Assembly: GCA_963969495.1 (NCBI GenBank)
Contig: OZ018333.1
Span: 15,035,239 to 15,099,238, forward strand
Source: Ceratothoa steindachneri
Taxonomy: Eukaryota > Arthropoda > Malacostraca > Isopoda > Cymothoidae
Length of the DNA: 64,000 bases
Direction of reading: 5' to 3'
Shown here: positions 1 through 10,668 of the stretch, in pieces
Position numbering within the stretch: position 1 is the stretch's first letter
Layout: every line of letters begins with the position of its first letter
Translations under genes and position numbers: made by a program
The notes under the pieces: generated by a model
Databases searched by the model: none
What the model was told of the DNA's origin: nothing
What the model saw: only the letters and a program-made list of their open reading frames with translations

Positions 1-940
1 TAAAACCATGCTGAGCATCATTAATTAACCTGCTACTCTCTAGATGATCAGAAATTCCCTTCTTAACCATATTCTCAAGAATTTTACAGACTATAGAAGT
101 AAAGCTAACCGGTCTAAAGTTATTTGGATCCTCTTTGCTTCCCTTTTTAAAAATTGGAACTACATTTGCCAATTTCCAATCATTTGGTATTTCTCCAGAC
201 TCTAGTGATCTAATAAATATCTTCTCAAGAGCTACTGCAATACTTTCTACACCTTCTTTGAGTATCCTAGAATGAATGTTGTCAGGGCCAGATGCCTTAC
301 TAGTATTTAACTGCATTATAAGCCCTTTAATTTCTTCTCTGTCTATATTAATAGAATTTATCACTACTTCCCTTGACTTAGAATTATCATCAATTAATCT
401 AACCGGTTTCTCTTCTGTGAATACTGAAGCAAAATGATCATTAAGGACCTCTACTATTTCCTCATCAGATTCTTTCAAAACCCCTTCATATTTAATAGGC
501 CCTATTTTATCACTGTTAGATTTATTATTGATTTTATAATAGCTAAAGAATTTTTTAGGATCTTTATTATTATTTTTAGCTAAATTAATTTCTGCTGTCC
601 TTTTGGTCTTCTTAATGAACTTATTTAGTTCATTTCTGGTTGACCTATAATGGTTTAAATTATCTAAACTACTCTCACTTTGTAATCTCTGGTATGCCCT
701 TTTTTTCTCTGAAACTTTATTAGTTATTTCTTGATTCCACCATAATGGTTTCCTACATTTCTTCCTAATAGACTTCATCGGGATACACTGTTCCTGAACC
801 ATGTTTATTATAGTCTTAAAAAAATCCCACATCTCATAAGTACTCTTTCCATGGAATTCTATATCCCACCTAATCTGATTTAGCATGCCGCCTAATTTAT
901 CGTAATCTCCCCTATAAAAATTTGGAATTTTTGTAGTTTA
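1..940 (-). mobile_element. CR1-clade LINE, copy A: endonuclease-RT linker and RT start, runs off the left edge
   Basis: On the minus strand an open frame runs from about 938 to the window edge without a stop. It starts just past the endonuclease domain (peptide TTKIPNFYRGDYDKLGG) and covers the basic linker and RT motifs 0-2: KASGPDNIHSRILKEG, NVVPIFKKGSKEDPNNFRP and the start of QHGF. It is almost identical to copy C at 3512-3992, so both are recent members of one subfamily. It lies directly downstream (minus strand) of the 3' tail of copy B. The frame has no start codon of its own, so this is an element fragment and not a gene. Family placement in the CR1/jockey-like non-LTR group rests on the motif set; the exact clade is less sure. 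Confidence 0.85.
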
Positions 941-1202
941 AGAACATAACATAAGAACATAAGAAAAGAAGGAGACTGCAAAAGACCATTCATGGCCTAC
1001 ACTTGGCAGCTCCTGTTCCAGTCAACACACAAAAGATTTCTTACCAGAGAAAAGTCATCAACATTGTCACCCTTTACAGGAGTTCGTCAGATCTAATCTA
1101 CAATATACATAAAATGCATCCAGAGGATTATGTCCATTCATGCAACCGCAAAATAATCTCCCCACTCCTTAGAAAAATATATACATATGTACATAAAAAA
1201 AG

Positions 1203-1973
1203 TCAGTCCCATCTTGCAGCTTCATTCATATATTTATCTAATCTATTCTTAAAACTACCCAGAGAGGAGGCTTCTATCACATGTCTAGTGAGCCTATTCC
1301 ATTCATCTACCACACGATTTGTAAAGCAATTCCTCCCAATCTCCTTCCTAAACCTATACTTATCAAGCTTAAACCCATTGCTACGTGTCCTGTCATGTTC
1401 ACTAAGTATAAGAACCTTACCCAGATCCCCTTTATTATATCCTTTTACCCATTTGAAGACTTCAATCAATTCCCCTCTGACTCTTCTCCTTTCCAATGTA
1501 TGTAGATTTAGTTTTCTGAGCCTTTCACCATAAGGTAAGTTCCTTAGCCCACCAATCATCTTTGTCATCCTTCTCTGCACAGACTCAAGCAAATCAATAT
1601 CCTTCCTATAATATGGTGACCAAAATTGTACTGCATAGTCTAGATGAGGCCTAACTAGCGCCAGATACAGTTTTAGAATGACTTCAGCACTCTTATTGCT
1701 TACACTCCTCCTAATGAATCCCAATATCCTATTAGCTTTATTCTTAGCATTTAGGCATTGCTTTCTAGGACGAAGGTCTGAACTTACCAAAATACCTAAG
1801 TCCCTCTCACAATCGGTCCTCCCTAAATTTCTCCCATTTAATTTATAACTATTCAGTGGATTATTTCTACCTATACTAAGTACACTACATTTGTCTATGT
1901 TAAACTTCATTTGCCATTTCTCAGCCCAATTGGACAGAATGGTCAATTCCTCCTGCATTACAACAGCATCAGA
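1203..1973 (-). pseudogene. CR1 ORF2 C-terminal domain (RT thumb and tail), fragment of copy B
   Basis: A frame of about 255 codons contains the post-catalytic part of a CR1-type ORF2: the thumb motif WQMKFNIDKC, LYLALVRPHLDYAVQFWSP, and the basic C-terminal segment ending KNRLDKYMNEAARWD. The same order of motifs is present in the intact CR1 at 55855-58524 (WQMPFNVDKC, LVRPHLEYAVQFWSP, QFKSRLDKVLKS), which confirms the assignment. It lacks the catalytic FADD box, so it cannot act as a polymerase. The stop is followed by about 260 bp of 3' UTR. Confidence 0.85.
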
Positions 1974-1980
1974 ATCAGCC

Positions 1981-2640
1981 CTAAACTATTTGCAAATTAA
2001 ACTGAACCATCTGATGATCACTGTTTCCCAATGATTCCCCTACACTCAATCCTTGAACTAAGTGATCATCATTTGAAAGAATTAGATCTAATATATTGGC
2101 ACCCCTTGTTGGCTTATTAACAAATTGGGTCAAAAAGTTATCCTCAAAACACTCCATAAACTTACAACTTGCTCTATCTCTTCCTATCATATTTTCCCAG
2201 TCTACAGAAGTTAAATTAATGTCACCCAGAATAACTGTATCTTCTTTGCATCCTTTACTTATTTCCCTAATCATTAACTCATCGATGCAATCAGACTGTC
2301 CGGTGGTCTATAAAAAGCTCCCAGGTGTATTTTCCTATTTTTACCAACCTTAATATCTATCCATAATGATTCGCCTTCTCCTTGCTTTATAGAGTTATTT
2401 AGATTTGAAGAAATGCTATTTCTAATATAAATAATCAATGCACCACCAGTCCTATCTCTCCTTTGACAAATGTACATAGGATAACCTTCTAGTTCAAATT
2501 CACTGACATTATCATTAAATATATTTTCATTAACCCATGATTCAACTATAAATATCTATATCTTCATGAATGATATAACTAAATAATTCATCCCTCTTAT
2601 TTCTAAGACTACGAGCATTTGTGTAAAGACAACTCAGCCC
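1981..2640 (-). pseudogene. CR1 ORF2 apurinic-like endonuclease domain, broken
   Basis: Pieces in more than one frame give the order NARSLRNKRDEL, VESWVNENIF, RTGGALIIYIRNSI, GAFYRPPDS, VILGDINLTSVDWE, NKPTRGANILDLIL and GNSDHQMVQF. These are the conserved blocks of LINE AP-type endonucleases (catalytic GD and SDH). An in-frame stop follows QIV near 1981, exactly where copy B jumps to the thumb domain. No intact start. Degenerate but clearly recognisable. Confidence 0.8.
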
Positions 2641-2954
2641 ACCTATCCCTGAAGCACCTGAAGGCCTATCTCCTCTGCATCTCCTTCCCCGACCCTGTCC
2701 TCTTGTATTTTCCTGACAACTATCACTACTCAAGTAATTTAACCCTAAAGCACTTCCATTATCCTGCCTACCTTCTACAAATCTGTGTTTGCTTCCTATC
2801 CCTGCCTCACCTTGAGCCATAAAATTTCCCTGACCACTATCAAAACCTAGTTTCCCGCCTCTAAAGACCTAATAACACTATCTAATTCCCACCACCAAAC
2901 CTCAACCCCATCTCTGCTCAGATGGAGTCCATCCATCGTATATAAACCCTTATT

Positions 2955-3992
2955 CCCATAACTGAATTAAGCCAATACCCATCCATCCCATAGCTAAATT
3001 CCCTATTATCTCTCCCCATGTTAATAACTTTGCATTTATTAAGGTTAAAAGTCATCTGCCACTTCTGAGTTCAAGCTAACAACTTATTTAAGTCACCCTG
3101 CACTTTAAAGCTACCCTCAACCTTTTTGACTACAGCTGACAATTTAGTGTCATCAGCCAAAATTGACACTTTGCTATTTACACCTTGCTCAAGATCATTT
3201 ACATAGATTAAAAATAATAAAGGGGCTAAAACTGATCCCTGAGGTATGCCACTAATAACATTCCTCCACTCTGACCTCACTCCATTCAATAGAACTCTGT
3301 TTCCTATTTTTCAGCCATTCAGTTATCCAATTTAAAACCTTCCCACATATCCCATGCAGCTTTAATTTATGAACTAGTCTTCTATGTGGAACCTTATCAA
3401 AAGCTTTGCTGAAATCTAAGTAAATCACATCAACTTTTTCACCCCTATCTAATTCTTTAGTTACATAATCCATAAAATCCAGTAAATTAGTTAAACACGA
3501 TCTACCTTTTCTAAAACCATGCTGAGAATCATTAATTAACCTGCTACTCTCTTTATGATCAGAAATTCCGTTCTTAACTATCTTCTCAAGAATTTTACAG
3601 ACTATAGAAGTTAAGCTTACCGGTCTAAAGTTATTTGGGTCCTCTTTGCTTCCCTTTTTGAAAATTGTAACTACATTTGCCAATTTCCAATCATTTGGTA
3701 TTTCTCCAGACTCTAGTGATCTAATAAATATCTTCTCAAGAGCTACTGCAATACTTTCACCTTCTTTGAGTATCCTAGAATGAATGTTGTCTGGGCCAGA
3801 TGCCTTACTAGTATTTAACTGCATTATAAGCCCTTTAATTTCTTCTCTGTCTATATTAATAGAATTTATCACTACTTCCCTTGACCTAGAATTATCATCA
3901 ATTAATCTAACTGGTTTCTCTTCTGTGAATACTGAAGCAAAATGATCATTAAGGACTTCTACTATTTCCTCATCAGATTCTTTCAAAACCCC
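2955..3992 (-). mobile_element. CR1-clade LINE, copy C: RT core, truncated at both ends
   Basis: The minus-strand frame 3252-3986 (244 codons) begins at KESDEEIVEVLNDHFASVF and carries RT motifs KKGSKEDPNNFRPVSLTS, NDSQHGFRKGRSCLTNLL and VIYLDFSKAFDKVPHRRL. A frameshift near 3270-3290 moves the rest (SGIPQGSVLAPLLFLIYVND, then LADDTKLSA) to a second frame at 3071-3289. Homology ends near GRDNREFSYGMDGYWL, next to the ORF1 tail of copy B. It is 5' truncated at about 3992, where similarity to copy A stops. Dead copy. Confidence 0.85.
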
Positions 3993-4543
3993 TTACATTG
4001 TATACCTAATATACTTATCTCATTGTACATTCGTTGAAGTTATGAATATATTTATATTTGTTTAATTATTTTTCTTATAACCCAGTTCATTATTTCAAAA
4101 TTTATTCAACTGTCGCCTTAGGCCTAAAAACTATCATCCGACAACTTTGATCAAACAAGTTTATAGTTATGGTTTTTGAAACGCTATTTAGGCTGATTTA
4201 TTAACAGAAAGTAAATCACATGAATAACCATATACTATAAAGTGGTGCCCAAAGTTTAGTAATCTCCCATCAATCAATAAATAAGTTTAAACGTTAAAAT
4301 AATTCTTGACTCCACGCGTCAATTTGTCCCAAAGCCTCGCTTGAGCATTTTTCATTCACGTGTTCATTTTTTTTTATCGCGTGTTATCTTTAACATCATT
4401 CTTCCAAATATTATAATTCACGTCATTTTAATTTAATAATATCCCCTATATTCAACGAATGGACAATTTCCTTTATTTCTCAATTATTTTTCATTTCTTC
4501 ATATTTCTGTGCTCGTGACTAATTTACACACACACACACACAC
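3993..4543. other. AT-rich spacer with a short (CA)n tract
   Basis: No reading frame with recognisable content is seen. The sequence is strongly AT-rich with a short CA dinucleotide repeat at about 4527-4545, immediately before the gag-like frame. It may include unrecognised LTR or flanking host DNA of the following gypsy-like remnant. Confidence 0.5.
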
Positions 4544-5523
4544 GTGCACACAGCCACAGCTACTTCTCACGTCAACACCTTCATTCAACTGGTACAAGTA
4601 TACATAAAAGTGACTATGATGGACCAAACACACCAACTAAGGACATCAGTTAGCGCCCAACCTCATCATGACCAACCGTCTGCATCAAAGCCACAGTCCG
4701 TGCATAGACAACCACATGCGTACCTCTCTCTTCCTGTGTATTATCCTGCAAACCCAATTGCATTGTTGGAAGTATCATCCCTCCTCCTTAAACCACAGAA
4801 CATCACCGAGGAGAAAGTAGCAGCAATAATCCAGCGGTTGCCCATAAGTACCTTTATTTAATTTAGGGAAGTTTTAATTAACGGGGAACAGGCTTGTGTT
4901 TTAGACCGCCTGAAGGAGGCTTTTCTCAATAAATATGGTAGGTCCAAAATAGATGACCTGAGAGAGCTCCTGAATACTCAGGAAATGGGAGTAAGAGTCC
5001 TACTTCCTTTTTAACTCATTTGAAGGACCTTATCAGGATGGAAGGTGCTCAAATCGAACTTTTTAGCCCTCTCCTCAGCGAAATTTTCACGAGAGGAGTC
5101 CTCGAGGGAATCAGGCCATTAATCCTAAGCTCGAACCCCACGAGCATTGATGAGGTTGCTGCAGCCGCAGATAAATTGTATAAAAGTCCTTATGTGAATT
5201 GGAGCAACGGCCAAACTCATGGCCCATTTAACAATGCTTCAATTTCGCAGGTTCGAGGCACGTCGAGCTGCTCTGACGAACGGGCCGAGCTTTCAAGGGT
5301 TCCATCTTCCCTATCGAGAGACCTTGAGGCTTCTATACGGAGGATGGAAGCCGACATCCAGCGCTTTAAGCTGCAGCGGGAACCACAGAGTGAGCACGGA
5401 CTCGAATTTGGCGATCGAAGGCGCAGGTCCTGCTCTGGTTCACGTAAGAGAAACCGTCGAGGGCATCCTGATGCAAGAGGTGAGAGACAGCAAAATTTTC
5501 AACCTCATTTGATATCGCCATAA
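4544..5523 (+). pseudogene. Ty3/gypsy-like gag remnant
   Basis: Two frames (4544-4861 and 5020-5523), linked by readable sequence in 4862-5020 (AFLNKYGRSKIDDLRELLN), form one degenerate gag. The best motif is FSPLLSEIFTRGVLEGIRPL followed by TSIDEVAAAADKLYK. That resembles the arthropod gypsy capsid C-terminal pattern (leucine-rich helix, then 'eLa.lADri'). The end is rich in Arg/Ser. No zinc knuckle is seen. The assignment is by pattern and is moderate; a different retroelement gag is possible. It breaks off into tandem repeats at about 5525. Confidence 0.5.
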
Positions 5524-5529
5524 ATCCAT

Positions 5530-6130
5530 TCATCACATCCTTTAAACTAATATCTCAAGTGATTAACAAACGATAAACACCTCACATCCTTTAAACTAAC
5601 ATCTCAAGGGATTAACAAATAACAATCAACAATAAACGGGTCAACATCTACCACCTGCACTTCACTTCATTTATTCAGGTAGGTCCTCACTTTTGCACTG
5701 ACCCACACTCAATCCTCACTTAAATTTTGCCCCACACTCAATCCCCAATGCATATCGCACCAATTCATTCAGCACTCATACAGTGCTACGTTGTCAATTC
5801 TTTCCCACTCACATAGTGCTCTGACAACACGCCATTGCATTCATTACTTATATGGTGCTCTGGCAACACGACATTAATTCTTTCACACTCACATCCTTTA
5901 AACCAGCATCTCAAGGGATTAACAAACGACAAACACCTCACATCCTTTAAACTAACATCTCAAGGGATTAACAAACGACAAACACCTCACATCCTTTAAA
6001 CTAGCATCTCAAAGGATTAACAACAAATAACAATTGGCAATAAACGGGTCAACATCTACCACCTGCCCCTCCCTTCACTTATTCAGGCAGGTCCTCACTT
6101 GCACTGACTCACACTCAATCCTCAATTCAT
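5530..6130. repeat. Tandem repeat: 49-bp units inside a duplicated 405-bp block
   Basis: A 49-bp unit beginning CACATCCTTTAAACTA recurs at 5534, 5583, 5890, 5939 and 5988. The spacing is 49 bp within each cluster, and a larger block including ACGGGTCAACATCTACC repeats with a 405-bp offset (5583 to 5988). This is a two-level repeat array. It has no coding content and lies between the gag-like and pol-end-like fragments of the gypsy remnant. Confidence 0.85.
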
Positions 6131-6575
6131 ATCGTATCAATTCTCTCGCACTCACATAGTGCCCTGACAATACGTCATCAATTCTCTCGCACTCACATAG
6201 TGCTCTGGCAACACGCCATTAATTCGCTTGCACTCATTTCGCTCTTGCAACACGCCATAAATTCGCTCGCACTCACATAGTTCTTTGGCAACACGCCCTT
6301 AATTCTTTCACACTCACATAGTTCTCTGATAACACGTCATCAATCATCTCACTCACATAGTGCTCTGGCAACACGCCATTACATTCAGTACTCATATAGT
6401 GCTCTTGCAACACGCCATAAATCCTCTCGCACTCAAATAGTGCTCTGGTAACATGCCATTAATTCGCTCGCATTCACATAGTGCTCTGGCAACACGCCAT
6501 AAATTCGCTCGCACGCACATAGTTCTCTGACAATACGCCATAAATTCGCTCGCACTCACATAGTGCTCTGGCAAC
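6130..6575. repeat. Minisatellite of about 41-bp units
   Basis: About ten diverged copies of a unit of the form CACTCACATAGTGCTCTGGC followed by AACACGCCATTAATTCGCTCG (about 41 bp). Variants alternate 'gtgctctggc', 'ttctctgaca' and 'gctcttgcaa'. Isolated units also occur near 5780-5880, so the array started before 6130. Not coding. Confidence 0.85.
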
Positions 6576-6579
6576 GCTT

Positions 6580-7075
6580 GAAACCCGCTTATACCGAAAC
6601 TGTTCGTCTAGAACCCCAATCACCTCATTCTCCTCCTACTATACCCCTTTATGGTACAGTAATTGCCCCAAAACAACCTAAACCCCACTTTTTTAACTAC
6701 TACTGCTTCTCCAACTCCACCTTCCGTTTTGCTGCCGCCTCCTCCTCCTCCTTTGTTGCAGGAACCCTCGTCGACAGAATTGGTTATTCAGACGATAATC
6801 TCTCCCCCACTTGTCACTCCATCAGCGGACAACGGGACTCAAGACTCCCACATCCCGCTTGACGCCATTTCGGAAGGAACCAACAAGCGGATCACCTTCG
6901 CCCCATCTACCTTCTCTCGTGCCAGTGCCTCGTTCAACGCTAATGGCACTGCCACTGCCACAGCAAATCTGTGTCCCCGTACCCGCAACCAAACCAATGG
7001 CACTGTCACGCACTCCGGTCACGTCGTCAGGAGGCCTCGTCAGTACTCGGAGAGTACTTTTATTTTATTTTTAGA
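6580..7075 (+). pseudogene. Ty3/gypsy-like pol C-terminal tail remnant
   Basis: The frame from about 6580 to 7091 is proline-, threonine- and alanine-rich and ends in GTVTHSGHVVRRPRQY. This resembles the C-terminal 'TrSGRvvrrP.ry' signature found after the integrase of many Ty3/gypsy polyproteins. With the gag-like piece on the same strand at 4544-5523 it suggests one element whose middle has been lost or replaced by tandem repeats. It stops at 7075, where I-clade 5' UTR sequence begins. Moderate to low confidence. Confidence 0.45.
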
Positions 7076-7625
7076 TCATGGCGGATGGTAACCCTGTTTA
7101 TGCCACGAGATGCATACGCTAATCACCCCACGCAGTACCCTTCTCTGCGAGGGGTGATCAAGAGCACGGCCGAACCAGCTGCAGCCATTTGAGGCCACTC
7201 CTCCTGCCTAGTGAACTGGTTGCCCATCAGCATGGCGGTTCCACCTTGGGCATAGCGTAAAAACTAGACATTGAAAGAAAAAAAAGGCGATGTGAAGAAA
7301 ATAAAGGCGGGGGTGAAGCAGTTTGCTAAAAATCCACCACGCCAGACCCCAGCTTATGGGTGAGGGAACATTGTCCCCTCCTCTCACAGCCCCGATTTGG
7401 GATAGTTGAGTGAGAGGAAGTTGGTAGGCGTCTACCCTGTGAACTTTGAGGGCGACCAGATGAAGTTGTGTGAGAGGTTGTAAGGAAAGTGAGGAAGTAG
7501 GGTAAAAACACAGGCTGTCAGAAAGAAAGAGAAGAGGCCAAGGGGACGGGGATGGACGGGCCGGTGAGTCCCGTCAGCATGGCAGCCAGGAAGGCAAATC
7601 GCCGCCCGCCGTATAGTGGGGGAAG
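7076..7625 (-). mobile_element. I-clade LINE 5' UTR fragment (I-1-like)
   Basis: This segment matches by eye the 5' UTR of the full-length I-1A (51787-52297) along most of its length. It has the start-proximal hairpin (arms near 7120-7132 and 7140-7152), the 'gggaacattgtccc' block near 7365, and the 5'-terminal region with gtcagcatgg and gcaaatcgccg near 7575-7605. Its 5' end (7625) abuts the RT of I-3; its 3' end stops at the ORF1 start position and abuts the gypsy-like tail. No I-1 coding sequence is attached, so it is a 5' UTR stripped of its element. Confidence 0.8.
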
Positions 7626-7629
7626 ACAC

Positions 7630-8683
7630 AGAAAGAAGCTCTTGTTTTTCAAGATACCTCATTTGGCGGGCGTTCACCATCCGCTTGAGCAAATTGCATA
7701 GCCACGCGGTAAGTGCAATTGGCCGGTAATTTATCGGATCGAAAATGTCTTTTCCTGGTTTGAGGAAAGTGAGGATAGTGCTGGGGAAAAGTTTCAGAGA
7801 GGAAAATATCATTAAAAATCCTCAAGAGGCACTGAAGGGATCAACATTATAGGGTTAGGTGAGTGTGTATGATATTAAGTCGTCTGAAGGAGTGGAGTTC
7901 TTACACGATGAGAGTGCCTCCTGTTGTTCTTTCATCGAGAAAGGTTAGTTGTAGTACAGTTTTCTGGATGTTTCAAACATTAATGGTTGTGATTCTATTA
8001 GTGGTTGATGTCGGTTGAATTCAAGGAGGAGGGATCCATGGGAGATTGAGCTGAGCGTGTTCGCAATTAGCTGTGTAACGTTCTGGGGAGTACTGACTAG
8101 GTTGCCATTATGACGGAGGTTCAGTGTCTTGAGGAGCCGCGGATTTTATGTATTCTTTGCCAGACCTTGGCTAGAGGGGTGCGGGATGAGATGGATGATG
8201 TATATTGAATCCACGAGTGTCATTTTGCCTTGCGGAAAGTCCGGTAGACGAGGGCACATTGTCTTTTATAGTTTATGTAAGACGTGCAGGGATTATCTCG
8301 AAAGGTGCGATGGAGCCTATTTCGTTCGCGCTTAGCAGTGCTACACACTTTGTTCCAACAGGCGACCGATGGTTTGAGTCGAGCGTTGCAAAGTGGAACA
8401 TGTTTGTGGGCTGTTGCTGAAAAAATCTCAACAAACTTTTTTTAAGCGGAATGTACCGTCTGTTGTTTCATCAGACACATTTATGGAAGAGGACGACGTT
8501 GCAAAAGCTACCCAATCAGCTTTCTGGTAGGCCCAATACGGTCTTGGGGAGATGATGAAAAGGGGGAGTAGATCATGGAACAGGGCGTAATGATCACTTC
8601 CACACAGATCATGAAATAGTCTGAAGAATTGATCGGGCGGGAAGTTAATTGGGTAAATGTTGCGAGTATGGCCGGATGCGATT
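7630..8683 (-). pseudogene. I-3 ORF2: end of endonuclease, linker and start of RT
   Basis: Reading down the minus strand: DLCGSDHYALFHDLL (endonuclease SDH motif, near 8610), PYWAYQKADWVAFATSS (linker 'KADW' block, near 8520), a long degenerate linker, then ILTFLKPGKDIFDPINYRPI and TAWLCNLLKRMVNARQ (RT motifs 1-2, 7640-7812). Several stops and frame changes. The RT ends at MRYLEKQELLS, where an I-1-type 5' UTR joins. Closest relatives in the window are the ORF2s of I-1 and I-2. Confidence 0.75.
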
Positions 8684-9100
8684 CTAGCTTATTTTTTGGG
8701 CTACTTTTCAGTGTTTTCCTGCTATCGCACTGGCCAATCACAGATCTGTATTCAGTTTCGTCATTGACCAATCAGAAAGCTCTATTTTTTTCAAGGCTTT
8801 TGTGCTTTTTATATTTATCCAAACTAGGTTTTTCATTTATTTTAGATGTTTTCCCCTTATTTCTTTTCTATATATCCTACTTACCCTATGCCTGACATTA
8901 TTTAGTCTTTTTAATTACTTGTTCCCTGATTTTCCATTGTTTAATGCTCGATTAAACCATATTTCGGTTTTGTTAACGAAGCCTTACTTCTTAATTCTGA
9001 CGAAAAAACGACTTTTATTATTTTCCGTATTGATTTGTCTTCTTTGATTTTTTAAAAAGTTTTTTTACGACCTTCATTTTTATTATTGTTCCAAAAGGAT

Positions 9101-9233
9101 GCATTCAGTATTAATGTTTTTATTACTATGTATGTGTAGTTCAAGAAACACAAATTCTCAATTTTTGATGCATTCAGTATTAATGTTTTTATTACTATAT
9201 ATGTGTAGTTCAAGAAACACAAATTCTCAATTT
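9101..9233. repeat. 69-bp tandem duplication upstream of the Merlin transposase
   Basis: The sequence starting GCATTCAGTATTAATG at 9101 repeats at 9170 with few changes (tatg versus tata) through AAATTCTCAATTT. It is a two-copy direct repeat with a 69-bp period, within the 5' non-coding part of the transposon. Confidence 0.85.
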
Positions 9234-9318
9234 CGGTAAAAAAATAGTCAACACTTTTCCGGCCGCACGGGTCGTATTTAAACGCACACCCACGCGTTTT
9301 GGGGGGCCATTCGTCAAA

Positions 9319-10668
9319 ATGTCATTTTCCTGCGTAGTGTCTTTGTTAAATTTTCACCGTTTAGGTGCTGTTTTAACCGATAACGATAAATGTGTTGCGT
9401 TTCTCGAAGCTCATGGGCTATTCAAATCTACACGCGAGTGTTCTAATGGTAAAGCAGCGCTCAGAATGAACAAAATTTGGGTGTTTCGGTGCGATAAATC
9501 GTGTATTGACAATGACGGCAAAAGCCAACCCTGTAAATTTAAATCGACGGCTCGGAAAAGCACTTTTTTTCGCTGGGTCGTGCCTCTCAATCGAGAACAT
9601 TGTCGCGGTCGTCTTTTGGTTCATTGTGAATAGGGTACCTATGAGGGTAGTAACTTCACATACGGGCGTTTGTCGAAAACCCTCGTGGATTGGTTTAGTT
9701 TTTGCCGGGAAGTTCTTTTACATTATTTCGAAAATTTTTCTACACCGCTTGGAGGTCCCGGGAAAACAGTCGAAACCGATGAGGCAAAATTTGGCAAGCG
9801 CAAATATAACTGCGGCCGTGTATTGGAAGGGTAGTGGGGTTTTGGACGGTTCAAACGTGAAACGAAGAAAATTTTCATTGTTTCGGTTGAATATCGAAAT
9901 CACGAAACCATCCTCGCGGCGATAAAAAATTGGATTTTGCCGGGAACGACAGTCGTATCTGATGTATGGGCAGCCTATTCAAATTTGTCATCTGAAGGAT
10001 ACGAACATCTAACCGTCAACCACTCACAGAATTTCGTGGATCCAGAAACTGGTTCTAGCACGCAAAATATAGAAAGAGTTTGGCGGGATACGAGAGCCAA
10101 TGTTCCCCACTATGGGCGGAGAGAGGAACATATGGACGGATATCTCGCTAACTCTCTTTTTATCAAGAAATTTCCCGACGTTAAAGAGAGATTCCACGAG
10201 TTCTGGCTCGCTGCCGGTAAACTCTACCGACCCGTCCTTGTAGTGGAAGGGCAGTGGTGTTTTGGAGGGTTCGAACGTGAAACGAAGAAAATTTTCATTG
10301 TTTCGGTTGAAAATCGAAATCACGAAACCATCCTCGCGGCGATAAAAAATTGGATTTTGCCGGGAACGACAGTCGTATCTGATGTATGGGCAGCCTATTC
10401 AAATTTGTCATCTGAAGGATACGAACATCTAACCGTCAACCACTCACAGAATTTCGTGGATCCAGAAACTGGTTCTAGCACGCAAAATATAGAAAGAGTT
10501 TGGCGGGGTACGAGAGACAATGTTCCCCATTATGGGCGGAGAGAGGAACATATGGACGGATATCTCACCAACTCTCTATTCCTCAAAAGATTTCCCGACG
10601 AAAATGAGAGATTCCACGAGTTCTGGCTCGCTGCCGGTAAACTCTACCCACCTTTCTGTCTGATGTAA
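9319..10668 (+). pseudogene. ISXO2-like (Merlin) transposase with duplicated catalytic domain
   Basis: The N-terminal part (9319-9633) has the zinc-binding style pattern of these proteins (VFRCDKSC, SQPCKFK). Frame changes near 9630-9750 lead to the first catalytic block VETDEAKFGKRKYNCGR. Then comes the domain with the motifs VFGGF/ERETKKIFIVSV, PGTTVVSDVWAAY (second Asp) and HLTVNHSQNFVDPETG...TQNIERVWR (third acidic position). This block occurs twice in tandem (9821-10240 and 10241-10660). Copy 1 has a TAG at the position of Gln in copy 2 (VEGQW). The open frame 9937-10668 spans both copies. It would cut and paste the element but cannot be active as seen. Confidence 0.85.
9821..10660 (+). 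repeat. 420-bp tandem duplication of the transposase catalytic region
   Basis: TATTGGAAGG at 9821 and TAGTGGAAGG at 10241 start two highly similar blocks that continue through GCTGCCGGTAAACTCTACC. The period is 420 bp (140 codons), which keeps the reading frame. Copies differ by scattered substitutions, so the duplication is not brand new. Confidence 0.9.

Larger units (their letters stand above)
942..2950 (-). mobile_element. CR1-clade LINE, copy B, with the RT core deleted
   Basis: Reading the minus strand from 2950 to 942 gives: the end of an ORF1 with the SGNH-hydrolase block V motif (MDGLHLSRDGVEVWWW, stop near 2855), the endonuclease start (NARSLRNKRDEL, near 2630), endonuclease motifs GDIN and SDHQ (to 1981), then the RT thumb and C-terminal region (1203-1973, NWAEKWQMKFNIDKC onward), and a 3' UTR ending near 942 in TTCTTATGTTCTTATG-type repeats. 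The RT catalytic core expected between endonuclease and thumb is missing at about 1975. Stops and frameshifts break the endonuclease. Non-autonomous relic; confidence in LINE identity is high, in exact ends moderate. Confidence 0.82.

Noticed and set aside
1003..1533. Plus-strand 176-codon frame
   Set aside because: Antisense of the CR1 3' UTR and C-terminal ORF2 in copy B.
6130..6575. CRISPR-like array because of regular about 41-bp spacing
   Set aside because: There are no distinct spacers; the entire unit repeats with mutations, so it is a minisatellite in animal DNA.
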